From Methylobacterium fujisawaense (GTDB taxonomy: Bacteria; Pseudomonadota; Alphaproteobacteria; Rhizobiales; Beijerinckiaceae): a stretch of DNA of 64,000 nt. This document shows, piece after piece, positions 33,882-41,785 of this stretch (its first letter is position 1; the number at the start of each line of letters is the position of its first letter). The stretch covers positions 233,372-297,371 of the forward strand of contig NZ_JACJIM010000008.1 of NCBI RefSeq assembly GCF_014138435.1, read 5' to 3'. Under the pieces are notes generated by a model, which had not been told where the DNA came from, did not search any database, and was given only the letters and a program-made list of their open reading frames with translations. The translations under genes were made by a program, and so were the position numbers.

Positions 33882-34627
33882 GGACGGCCCTCCCCGTCCG
33901 CCGCGAAGGCGCGGCCATGGGCGGCGAGATGCGCGGTCGGGCAGCCGGCGAGGTCCAGGCCCTTCCACAGGGTGACGGCCACCGAATCGATCACCGGCAC
34001 GCCGAGTTCGGCCTCCAGATCCGGAGCGAGGACGGCGCCCGCGAGATTCGTGCAGACGATCGCCACCGCGTCGACGCCCTCGGCCGCCACCGCCCGGACC
34101 ATGCCGGCGATGGCCTCGGGACCGGCCTCGGCGAAGGCGAAATTCTCCGACAGGCCGAGATGGCGCTCGGCGCCGCAGTCGAATCCGGCCGCGCCCCAGT
34201 TGGCCTGGATCCGGCGCTGGACGTCGCCGGTATAGGGCGTGACGAGGCCGATCCGCCGGAAGCCCCGGGCGCGGAACAGGTCGCGGAAGGCGAGCGCGGC
34301 GGTGGAGGCCGGGCGTCCGGTCCGGTCGGTGATCGCCGCGCCGAGGCGCTCGTCCGCGTCGAAGCCGAGCCACGCGCCGGAGGTGCCGTTCCACAGGATC
34401 GCGGCGACCCGGGCGTCGGCGAGCAGGTCGGCCGCGCTCAGGATCGGCTCGGGGTCGAACTGGTCCAGCGCCGCCGCCGACAGGCCGATCTCCGTCACGC
34501 GGAAGCGGGCGAAATGGGTGCTCACACCCGCGCAGCCGGCCAGCAGATGGGCGGTGGCCGGCTCGAGGACGCTGTTCGACGAGGGCGTCAGCATGCCCAG
34601 GCGCGTCGTGCGGTTCGGTCGTTCCAT
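33878..34627 (-). CDS. Arylmalonate decarboxylase / maleate isomerase-family protein
   Basis: 249 aa from ATG 34627. The Asp/Glu racemase superfamily pattern has MLTPSSNSV (Pro15), NGTSGAW (Gly81-Thr82-Ser83), TPYTGD (Tyr132) and IVCTNLAG (Cys192). Maleate isomerases and racemases use a Cys at the first site. This protein has Gly-Thr-Ser there and one catalytic Cys, the arrangement known in arylmalonate decarboxylase (Gly74, Thr75, Ser76, Tyr126, Cys188). A decarboxylase is therefore the better guess, although the residues after Cys192 resemble maleate isomerase. It is the first gene of the eight-gene operon. Confidence 0.85.
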   Translation of the reverse strand: MERPNRTTRLGMLTPSSNSVLEPATAHLLAGCAGVSTHFARFRVTEIGLSAAALDQFDPEPILSAADLLADARVAAILWNGTSGAWLGFDADERLGAAITDRTGRPASTAALAFRDLFRARGFRRIGLVTPYTGDVQRRIQANWGAAGFDCGAERHLGLSENFAFAEAGPEAIAGMVRAVAAEGVDAVAIVCTNLAGAVLAPDLEAELGVPVIDSVAVTLWKGLDLAGCPTAHLAAHGRAFAADGEGRP

Positions 34628-34693
34628 CGCATCCTTCCCCGACACGCGGAGCATCCGACAGGCCGGGACGAGCGACAAGGTATTTTCTGCATG

Positions 34694-34718
34694 TTGCATG
34701 CAATTTGCGCAAATGCAT
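34694..34718. promoter_or_regulatory. Cluster of palindromes, probable GntR operator
   Basis: In the 176-bp divergent region, two perfect 10-bp palindromes are adjacent: TTGCATGCAA (34694-34703) and TTTGCGCAAA (34704-34713). They run into a third, ATGCAT (34713-34718). This fits binding of a FadR/FCD-type GntR dimer that controls both the catabolic operon and its own gene. Confidence 0.6.
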
Positions 34719-34803
34719 GATATGGCAGCGCAAGTGGCCGAAAAATGGATCATCGATCGGGCGGCCGCACGCGCTAGGCTGGCGCGGTGGAGCGGGAGGA
34801 TCG

Positions 34804-35532
34804 ATGGACGTCGTCGCACGAGGCCGGGGCCGGCCCCGCAAGGCCCTGATCGTCCCCGCCGCGCAGGTGCACAGGATCGGCCTGCACGAGCAGGCGGCGG
34901 CCCGGCTCAAGGACATGATCGTCCGCGGCGTGTTGCCGGCGGGCGCGACCCTCGTGGAGACGGACCTTTCCGTCGCGCTCGGGGTCTCCCGGACCCCGCT
35001 GCGGGAAGCCCTCAAGCTCCTGGCCGCGGAGGGGCTGGTCGACCTGCACCCGAATCGCAGCGCGCGCGTCCCGGACTGGACGCCGGAAGAGATCCTCGAA
35101 CTGTTCGAGGCCTTGGCCGGCATCGAGCGGCTCACCGCGGAACTCGCCGCGCCGCGGATCTCCGAGGCCCTGATGGACGACCTGCGCGGCAAGCAGGCTC
35201 AGCTCGACCGCATGCACCGGGACCAGGTGCTCGACGCCTATTTCGCCCTCAACCAGGAGATCCACCGGACGATCGTCACGGCCGCCCACAACCGTCCGCT
35301 GGCGGAGGCCCACGCGCCGCTCCAGGCCCGGGCTCAGTGGGCGCGCCTGCGCGCGCTCTCCAGCGGCAGCCGCTGGGCGGAATCCGCCCGGGAGCACCGG
35401 GATCTGTTCGAGGCCCTCGCCGGTCGGGACGCCGCCGAGGCCGGGGCCATCGCCCATCGCCACGTGCTGCGGACCGGCGTGGTGATCGCCGAGACGCTCC
35501 ACGCCCGGCGCGCGGCCCCCGCCGCCCGGTAA
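34804..35532 (+). CDS. GntR-family regulator, FadR/FCD subfamily
   Basis: 242 aa from ATG 34804. The basic N terminus ARGRGRPRKA precedes a winged HTH (LKDMIVRGVLPAGATLVETD, ALGVSRTPLREALKLLAAEG) and an all-helical FCD ligand domain with metal-binding-type His (FALNQEIHRTIVTAAHN, EHRDLFEALAGRD). It is divergent from the eight-gene operon and almost certainly its regulator; the inducer is probably the imported compound or a breakdown product. Confidence 0.93.
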   Translation: MDVVARGRGRPRKALIVPAAQVHRIGLHEQAAARLKDMIVRGVLPAGATLVETDLSVALGVSRTPLREALKLLAAEGLVDLHPNRSARVPDWTPEEILELFEALAGIERLTAELAAPRISEALMDDLRGKQAQLDRMHRDQVLDAYFALNQEIHRTIVTAAHNRPLAEAHAPLQARAQWARLRALSSGSRWAESAREHRDLFEALAGRDAAEAGAIAHRHVLRTGVVIAETLHARRAAPAAR

Positions 35533-35649
35533 GGAAACGTTAACCCTGTCGGCGCATCGGTGGGCCACCAGCCGGACGCAGGCCTTCCACGCCCCTCCGA
35601 TCCGCCCCTCAACACGGGTGGGCGTGGGAGCCTCGTCCGGCGCGGGCCG

Positions 35650-35898
35650 TCAGGCGTCGTCGAACGCGATCCCGAGTTCGGTTTCCTGACGCCACGTGAC
35701 GCGAACCGGCCGACGCTGACCGTTGATCCCGTAGGACAGCACGAAGGCGTCGGGAACGCCGATCACGCTGACGACGCGCAGGCGGGCGCCGCCGTCCGAG
35801 ATGTTGCGGATCGTGCAGTCGATCGCACCGCCACCGGCGAGTTCGATGTGCCCCTCGAGAAGCGTCCGTCTGCGGGGCGCCACACGTCTGTCGTCCAT
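35650..35898 (-). CDS. PilZ-domain protein (82 aa)
   Basis: From ATG 35898: MDDRRVAPRRRTLLEGHIEL holds the RxxxR c-di-GMP motif (RRVAPRRR), followed by CTIRNISDGGARLRV, the (D/N)xSxxG motif. It is a single small PilZ domain, so probably a c-di-GMP-responsive adaptor. A diguanylate cyclase lies just upstream on the same strand (36110-37651), which could be its signal source. Confidence 0.85.
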   Translation of the reverse strand: MDDRRVAPRRRTLLEGHIELAGGGAIDCTIRNISDGGARLRVVSVIGVPDAFVLSYGINGQRRPVRVTWRQETELGIAFDDA

Positions 35899-36109
35899 CC
35901 TCGTTACCCTTGGCTTGCGGGGCCGGATTCCACGCGAAATCCACACGAGCATCGCTGATCCGACGCACGGGTCCCGCTGCCTACCCGTCCATCGGCGCGC
36001 GATGACGACGGGCGGCACGGGCCGGTCCGTCAGCCATCGGCGCGAGAAGATCACGGTTTTCGTGTCGATTCCGTCAAGAAATCGGAAGACCGATCGCAGC
36101 CGGGCTCCG

Positions 36110-37651
36110 TCAGGACGTCTTCACCAGCTGCAGCGCGCCCCTTTGGAGCGGCGCGGGTGACGGCGCCGCGCTGCGCGTCTGATTGCGGCCGCCGGTCTTG
36201 GCCTCGTAGAGGGCGCCGTCCGCCAAGCGGTACAGGTCCGGCAGGGGCGCGCTCCGGTCGCCGCTCGGCCGCGCGGCGGCGAGCCCGATGCTCACCGTCA
36301 CGACGCCTGCCCCGAGCCCGGCCGACGGGATTGGGAGCTTCGCCACCTCGGCATGGATCGTGTCGGCGACGCGCCGGGCGCCCGCCTCGTCGGTTTCGGG
36401 CAGGAGCACGGCGAACTCCTCGCCGCCGATGCGGCTGGCGAGATCCTGCGGGCGGTGCACGCTCGCCGACAGACTGCGCGCCAGGCCCTGCAGGACCGCA
36501 TCGCCCACCGGGTGCCCGTATTGGTCGTTGAAGCGCTTGAAATGGTCCGCATCCACGATGAGCAGCGACAGGGGATGGCCGTCGCGCCGGGCCGCGTCCA
36601 GAGCCCGCTGGTACATGTCCTCGAAGCAGCGGCGGTTCGGCAGGCCGGTCAGGGCGTCGGTGCGCGACAAAGCGGCCATCTCGGCCCGCATCGCCTCGCG
36701 GCGGCGCAGCTCCCGCCCGAACAGGAGCGACAGCGCGATCGTGAGGCCGCACAGCGCCAGCACGATGCCGCCGATGATCGTCGCCTTCGCGGCCCAGTCC
36801 GCCTCCACGTCCTTCGTGGACAGGGCGACGTTCAGGATCAGCGGCAGGGTCCCGATCCGCGTGAATTTGTAGCTCCGCTCGACGCCGTCGCGCACGGAGG
36901 TGCTGACGAAACTGCCCCGCCCCTCCCGCAGGAACCGCCTGAAGGTCGGCGCCTGCGCGATGTTCGCCCCGAGATCGGCCTCCACGTAGGGATAGCGCAT
37001 GATGCGGGTGCCGTCGGTCAGGTACAGGTTGATGGCCCCGCCCGGCCCGAGGTCGATCTCGCTGAACAGGTGCGTGAAGTAGGACAGCTTCACGGTGCCC
37101 AGAACCACGCCGCCGAAGCTGCCGTCGGGCCTGTCGATGCGGCGGCTGAACGGCAGCATCCGCTCGCCGTCGAGCCGCGACACGATCGGACGCCCGACAT
37201 GGAGGCCGAGCCCGGCGCTCGCCTGGTGAACCTGGAAGTACTCGCGATCCGCGTAGTTGCCCTTGCGGGGCGGGACGGCCGCGATGTCCGCGACGACATC
37301 GCCCTCCTCGTTCAGGATCAGCATCACGCCCATGTCGCGGGCGGTCGCGGCGCGGTCGAACAAGATGAGCTGGCGCAGGCGCGGATCGGCCTCGGTCAGG
37401 CCCGGCACCTTCAGGTTGTCGACGGCCGCGCGGATCGAGAGATCGTACATCTCGATGTTGCGCACGATGTCGCGTTCGAGAACCTGGAGGAGGTTCCGGC
37501 TGGTCTGGTCCGCGCTGTCCCAGGCGTCCCGGCGCAGATCGGCCAGCATCAGGCCGGACGTCACCACCATGCCCAAAGGGGCCAGGACGCCGAGCGCGAT
37601 CCAGGTGCGGGCAGATCTGAGCCAGGAACCGGCGCGCCGCAACACGTTCAT
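36110..37651 (-). CDS. Diguanylate cyclase with periplasmic Cache (PDC) sensor
   Basis: 513 aa from ATG 37651 (GTG 37660 also possible). One membrane helix near residues 18-36 is followed by a long extracytoplasmic PDC/dCache-like region (YADREYFQVHQ, GRPIVSRLDG, FSRRIDRPDGSFGGVV). A second helix (ATIIGGIVLALCGLTIALSL) leads to the GGDEF domain. The active site reads RIGGEEF near 409-413. The RxxD inhibitory site upstream appears absent (SASVHRPQD). It makes c-di-GMP in response to a periplasmic ligand. Confidence 0.93.
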   Translation of the reverse strand: MNVLRRAGSWLRSARTWIALGVLAPLGMVVTSGLMLADLRRDAWDSADQTSRNLLQVLERDIVRNIEMYDLSIRAAVDNLKVPGLTEADPRLRQLILFDRAATARDMGVMLILNEEGDVVADIAAVPPRKGNYADREYFQVHQASAGLGLHVGRPIVSRLDGERMLPFSRRIDRPDGSFGGVVLGTVKLSYFTHLFSEIDLGPGGAINLYLTDGTRIMRYPYVEADLGANIAQAPTFRRFLREGRGSFVSTSVRDGVERSYKFTRIGTLPLILNVALSTKDVEADWAAKATIIGGIVLALCGLTIALSLLFGRELRRREAMRAEMAALSRTDALTGLPNRRCFEDMYQRALDAARRDGHPLSLLIVDADHFKRFNDQYGHPVGDAVLQGLARSLSASVHRPQDLASRIGGEEFAVLLPETDEAGARRVADTIHAEVAKLPIPSAGLGAGVVTVSIGLAAARPSGDRSAPLPDLYRLADGALYEAKTGGRNQTRSAAPSPAPLQRGALQLVKTS

Positions 37652-37746
37652 CGGCCCCACACAGGCGTCGTTTCGTTGCCGGGTACTGACATGGCGCGCC
37701 TTAACCGCGGCTTTCGCACCCGAGCGGCCGAGCCATCACGGGCGAA

Positions 37747-39189
37747 TTATGGGGATGACGGTCCACTTGTGATGGATGGCGCTGACCGGGCCGTCCGTGG
37801 GCCGGCCTCCGCCTCGGCGTGCGGGAAGCGCAGCTCGACATGGCAGCCGCCGCCCGCCGCGTCGCGGATCGCCACGGGGGCGCCGTGCAGGTCGGCGATC
37901 GCCGCCACGAGGCTCAGGCCCAGGCCGTGGCCGGGCGTCTGGCGCGCCGCCTCCGCGCGATAGAAGCGGTGGAACACCTGGCTGCGCTCCCCCGGTGGCA
38001 GCCCCGGGCCGGTATCGGCGACGGTCACGACGATCGCGGCCTCGGTCCGCTGCAATCCCACCGCGACGCGGCCGCCGGGCGGCGTGAATTTCAGGGCGTT
38101 GTCGAGGAGATTCGAGAGGGCCTCGAAGCACAGGTCGCGGTCGCCGTGGACGGGGTGCGGCCCGTCCGGCGCCGCGAGCGCGAGGTCGATGTCCTTCTCC
38201 TCGGCGAGCGGCGCGTGGAACTCGACCGCCACGGCCGCCACCTCGCCGAGATCGACCCGCGTGAACGCGCCGCGCCGCCGCCCGTCCTCCATCTCGCCGA
38301 TCCGCAGGACGGCGGTGACCATGGCGAGCGTCTGGTCGATCCACACGAGCCCCTGGTCGATCGCCTCGTGGAACTCCGCGACGGTCCGGGCCTGGGACCG
38401 GGTGCGCTCGAGCCGGGCGCGCAGGCGGGTGAGCGGCGTGCGCAGGTCGTGGGCGACGGCGTCGCCGACGCTGCGGACCTCGCCCATGAGGTGCTCGATC
38501 TCGTCGAGCATCCGGTTCACGGTCCGGGTCAGCCGGTCGAACTCGTCGTCGCCCGGGCCGACCGGCAGGCGCTTGCCCAGGTCGCCGCGCATCACCTCGG
38601 CCACGGCGGCCTCGGTGGCGGCCAGGCGGCGGCGCGCGCGGCTCGTGAGCAGCAGGCCGCCCAGGGCCGAGAGTGCCAGCGTCGGCACCAGCCCGAGGCC
38701 GAGGGCGCGCAGGATCGTGGCCTTCACGCGGTCGATCTCGTCGGTGTCGTGGGCGATCACCACGGTGCTGCCGTCGGCGAGCGCCAGCGCGGCCGCCCAG
38801 ATCTCGTCCTGGAGGCTGCGACCGGCGAGATCGACCGTCGCGCTCACCCGGTACGCGTCGCCGTCGCGCGCCAGACGGGCCGGCAACGCCCCGAGATTGC
38901 CGGCCCGGCGCGTCCCGTCCGGCGCGAACAGGCCGCCGTAATGCGTGGCGTGGACATCCATCGCGATCCACGTATCGACCCGGGTCGCCGCGACGCCAGG
39001 GTCGGCCGCGGCCGCCCGGACCTCCAGCCGGAGCGTTTCGGCGAGTTCCTCCCGCAGGTAGTCGGCCGTCTGCCAGTAGACGAAGGCGAACATCGCCAGG
39101 GCGAGCAGGAGCGACCACAGGGCGATGCCGAGCGCCCAGCGGATCGCGGTGGAGCGGAACAGGTCCGCCGAGCGGAGCCGATCAACCAT
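37747..39189 (-). CDS. Sensor histidine kinase (two-component, EnvZ/CusS-like layout)
   Basis: 480 aa. Two membrane helices (WALGIALWSLLLALAMFAFV and LGLGLVPTLALSALGGLLL) flank a periplasmic sensor of about 130 residues. HAMP, an H-box (VGDAVAHDLRTPLTRL), N-box (LSNLLDNALKFTPPGG) and G-boxes (DTGPGLPPG, GHGLGLS) follow. Its start overlaps the response-regulator stop by 8 bp, so they form a pair. It lies near, and divergent from, the RND metal-efflux genes and may sense metal stress. Confidence 0.94.
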   Translation of the reverse strand: MVDRLRSADLFRSTAIRWALGIALWSLLLALAMFAFVYWQTADYLREELAETLRLEVRAAAADPGVAATRVDTWIAMDVHATHYGGLFAPDGTRRAGNLGALPARLARDGDAYRVSATVDLAGRSLQDEIWAAALALADGSTVVIAHDTDEIDRVKATILRALGLGLVPTLALSALGGLLLTSRARRRLAATEAAVAEVMRGDLGKRLPVGPGDDEFDRLTRTVNRMLDEIEHLMGEVRSVGDAVAHDLRTPLTRLRARLERTRSQARTVAEFHEAIDQGLVWIDQTLAMVTAVLRIGEMEDGRRRGAFTRVDLGEVAAVAVEFHAPLAEEKDIDLALAAPDGPHPVHGDRDLCFEALSNLLDNALKFTPPGGRVAVGLQRTEAAIVVTVADTGPGLPPGERSQVFHRFYRAEAARQTPGHGLGLSLVAAIADLHGAPVAIRDAAGGGCHVELRFPHAEAEAGPRTARSAPSITSGPSSP

Positions 39190-39859
39190 CGGGCGTCAGC
39201 GTGAAGCCGGTGCCGCGCACGCTGTGGATCAGGGGCGGCTCCCCGCCCGCCTCCAGCTTCCGGCGCAGGCGCCCGACATGGACGTCGATCAGGTTGGACT
39301 TGGGCGTGAACCGGTAGTTCCAGACCTCCTCGAACAGCATCGCCCGGGTCACGATCTGGCCGGGGCGGCGCATGAGATACTCCAGGAGCTTGAGTTCGCG
39401 CGGCAGCAACTCCAGGTCGCGGGCGCCGCGCCGGCCCGTGCCGGCGATCAGGTCGATCGCGAGGTTGCCCACGTGCAGGACGGTCTCGCGGCTGTCGACC
39501 GGCCGCCGCAGCAGCGCCTCGATGCGTGCGGCGAGTTCGGCCAGCGCGAAGGGCTTGGCGAGGTAGTCGTCCCCGCCGGCGCGCAGGCCCCGGATCCGCT
39601 CGTCGACGTCGCCCAGGGCGCTCAGGACCAGCGCCGGCGTCCGATCCCCGTCGCGGCGCAGATCCTGGAGGACGCTCAGGCCGTCCCGGCCGGGGAGCAT
39701 CCGGTCCAGGATGATCGCGCCCCAGCCGCCGTCCCGGGCCGCCCGGGCTCCGTCCGGACCGGTCGCGGTCCAGACGACCTCGTGGCCGCGCCCGCGCAGG
39801 TCGTCGAGCACGTCCCCGGCCGTCTCCGCATCATCCTCGATCAGCAGCAGCTTCGCCAC
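39182..39859 (-). CDS. OmpR/PhoB-family response regulator
   Basis: 225 aa from GTG 39859. The receiver domain has LLLIEDDAE (acidic pocket), IILDRMLPGRDG (phospho-Asp) and YLAKPF (Lys). The winged-helix DNA-binding domain ends with SNLIDVHVGRLRRKL and VRGTGFTL. Partner of the overlapping histidine kinase. Likely target: the efflux genes 500 bp away on the other strand. Confidence 0.95.
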   Translation of the reverse strand: MAKLLLIEDDAETAGDVLDDLRGRGHEVVWTATGPDGARAARDGGWGAIILDRMLPGRDGLSVLQDLRRDGDRTPALVLSALGDVDERIRGLRAGGDDYLAKPFALAELAARIEALLRRPVDSRETVLHVGNLAIDLIAGTGRRGARDLELLPRELKLLEYLMRRPGQIVTRAMLFEEVWNYRFTPKSNLIDVHVGRLRRKLEAGGEPPLIHSVRGTGFTLTPDG

Positions 39860-40144
39860 GCGCGGCCCCCGCCCCGGTTCCACGCCCCGGCGCAGGCGCG
39901 GCTGTTTCCCGGTCCCGGACCCTTGTGCCGGACTTCGCGGCGCAAATCGCCCCGCGACCGTCCGCATGAACCCGAATTTAATGGCACCGCATCGCGTTGG
40001 CCCTCTTTATTGGAATGACTCTAGCCCGTACCCGCCCGCCCCTCGGCCGCCGGACGGTGCGCTTCCGGATTCCCTCGATGCGGACTTGGTCTCGCCTTCC
40101 CTGCCCGTCCCGCCGCTTCGCGCCCGATCCGTGGACGTCGGTGC

Positions 40145-40342
40145 ATGCCTAGGAAGCGGCGCCCGCGGCGCCTGATCAACCGCTACGCGGCGAGCCGCCT
40201 GTACGATGTCGAGGCCCGGGCCTACGTCACCCTCGATCACCTCAAGGATCTGCGCAGCGCGGGCTACGAGGTCGTGGTCCGTGAGGTCGAGACCGGGCGC
40301 TTCGTGACCCAGGACGTGCTCAAGCCGGGCCTCGACGCGTGA
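40145..40342 (+). CDS. Minimal PHB-accumulation-regulator (PhaR) DNA-binding-domain protein (65 aa)
   Basis: The sequence RLINRYAASRLYDVEARAYV and TLDHLKDL matches the N-terminal DNA-binding domain of PhaR (IKKYxNRRLYDTxxSxYVTL). True PhaR proteins are about 150-200 aa with a PHB-binding C-terminal part; this one stops after the DNA-binding domain. It may act as a small regulator, or as a competitor of full-length PhaR. It lies between the two-component system and the efflux operon, on the strand of the latter. Confidence 0.8.
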   Translation: MPRKRRPRRLINRYAASRLYDVEARAYVTLDHLKDLRSAGYEVVVREVETGRFVTQDVLKPGLDA

Positions 40343-40397
40343 GGCGGCCGGTCGAGTCGGCTGCGGCGCTCGGCGCCGGGCGATGGGGAGGCCTGCG

Positions 40398-41777
40398 GTG
40401 GATCGGATGGCGCTGACCATGGACGCCTCCGACGCCGCGCGGGAGGCCGAGACCGACGCGCAGGCGCCGCATCCGGATGTGGGGCCGACCGCGGCGGCCG
40501 CTCCGGAGGTCCGGCCCGGGAAGGCCCGGCGCGGCGGCGCACGCCTGGCCTGGCTCGTCCTGATCCTCGCCGCGCTCCTGGGCGCCGGCTGGATCTCGCG
40601 CGACGCGCTGCGCGACCGGCTCGGCTTGGGGCCTGCCCAAACCGGTGACGACGCCTCGGCGACGGCCTCGTCCGCCGCGAAGACGGAGGACGCGCCGGCA
40701 CAATCGGACTTCGTCACCCTCGACGCGGCCGGCCAGAAGCGGTCCGGCCTCGCCTTCGGGACGGCCGAGACGCGCCGGATCGTCCTGCCGGTGCGCGCCC
40801 CCGGCACCGTCGCCTTCGACGAGCGGCGCGTGACGCATCTGAAGCCGCGCACGCAGGGGCGGGTCCTCAGCCTCGCGGTCCAGCCCGGCGACCGTGTCGC
40901 GGCCGGCCAGACCCTGGCGACCCTCGACGCCGCCGGGATCCTGGACGCGCGCAACGGCCTCCAGGCCGCCCAGGCGACCCTGGGCGAGGCGCAGGCCTCC
41001 GAGCGGGCCGCGGAGATACAGCTCAAGCGCGGCCAGGAGCAGCTCAAGTTCGGCGGCGTCGCCCAGGCCGAGGTCGAGCGGCGGCAGGTCGATCTCGCCA
41101 AGGCGCGCGCGGCGGTCCAGTCCGCCCAGGCCAATGCCGACATGTACCGGGCGCAGTATCAGCGCCTCGCCCCCGCGGAGGGCGCCGCGCCCGGCACCAG
41201 CGCGGTCGTCACCCCGATCGCCGGGGTCGTGACGCAGGTCGGCGTGACCCTCGGCGAGGTCGTCGACACCGCCCGCGACGCGTTCACGGTGGCCGATCCG
41301 GCCCGCGTCGTCGTGCTGGCCAATCTCTACGGTCCCGACATCACCCGGGTGAAGGCCGGGGACGCGGCCACGGTGGACAGCCCGATCCCTGGCCAGCCGC
41401 CCTTCGAGGGCCGGGTGCGCTCCGTCAACGCCGCCCTCGATCCGGCGACCAACACCGCGCCCGCGCGGCTCGAACTCGACAATCCCGAGGATCTGCTGCG
41501 CGCCAACATGTTCGTGTCGGTCACGGTGGCCGCCGATCTCGGCCGGTCGGGCGTCACCGTCCCGGCCGCCGCGATCCAGCAGACCGAGGCGGGCCCGATC
41601 GCCTTCGTGCGCGTCGCCCCCGACCGCTTCGAACGGCGCGTCCTGACCCTCGGGATCCAGCGGGCGGACTGGGTCGAGGTGACACGCGGCGTCGCGGCCG
41701 GAGAGAGCGTCGCGACGGCGGGCAGCTTCGGCCTCAAGGCGATCCTCATGCGCAGCCTGCTCGGCTCCACGGATTGA
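40398..41777 (+). CDS. RND efflux periplasmic adaptor (CusB/CzcB-like)
   Basis: 459 aa; GTG 40398 is chosen because GGGGAGG lies six bases upstream, though ATGs at 40383, 40410 and 40419 are in frame. One N-terminal membrane anchor (ARLAWLVLILAALLGAGWI), then VKPG-type lipoyl halves, a helical hairpin, and beta-barrel parts (VVTPIAGVVTQVGVTLGEVV, LDPATNTAPARLELDNPEDL). No Met/His metal-binding N-terminal motif is obvious. Its stop overlaps a TTG upstream of the pump start. Confidence 0.92.
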   Translation: MDRMALTMDASDAAREAETDAQAPHPDVGPTAAAAPEVRPGKARRGGARLAWLVLILAALLGAGWISRDALRDRLGLGPAQTGDDASATASSAAKTEDAPAQSDFVTLDAAGQKRSGLAFGTAETRRIVLPVRAPGTVAFDERRVTHLKPRTQGRVLSLAVQPGDRVAAGQTLATLDAAGILDARNGLQAAQATLGEAQASERAAEIQLKRGQEQLKFGGVAQAEVERRQVDLAKARAAVQSAQANADMYRAQYQRLAPAEGAAPGTSAVVTPIAGVVTQVGVTLGEVVDTARDAFTVADPARVVVLANLYGPDITRVKAGDAATVDSPIPGQPPFEGRVRSVNAALDPATNTAPARLELDNPEDLLRANMFVSVTVAADLGRSGVTVPAAAIQQTEAGPIAFVRVAPDRFERRVLTLGIQRADWVEVTRGVAAGESVATAGSFGLKAILMRSLLGSTD

Positions 41778-41785
41778 GCACCGCG

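Noticed and set aside
40383..40397. Upstream ATG for the RND adaptor
   Set aside because: It would place GGGGAGG inside the coding region; GTG 40398 has it at ideal spacing.
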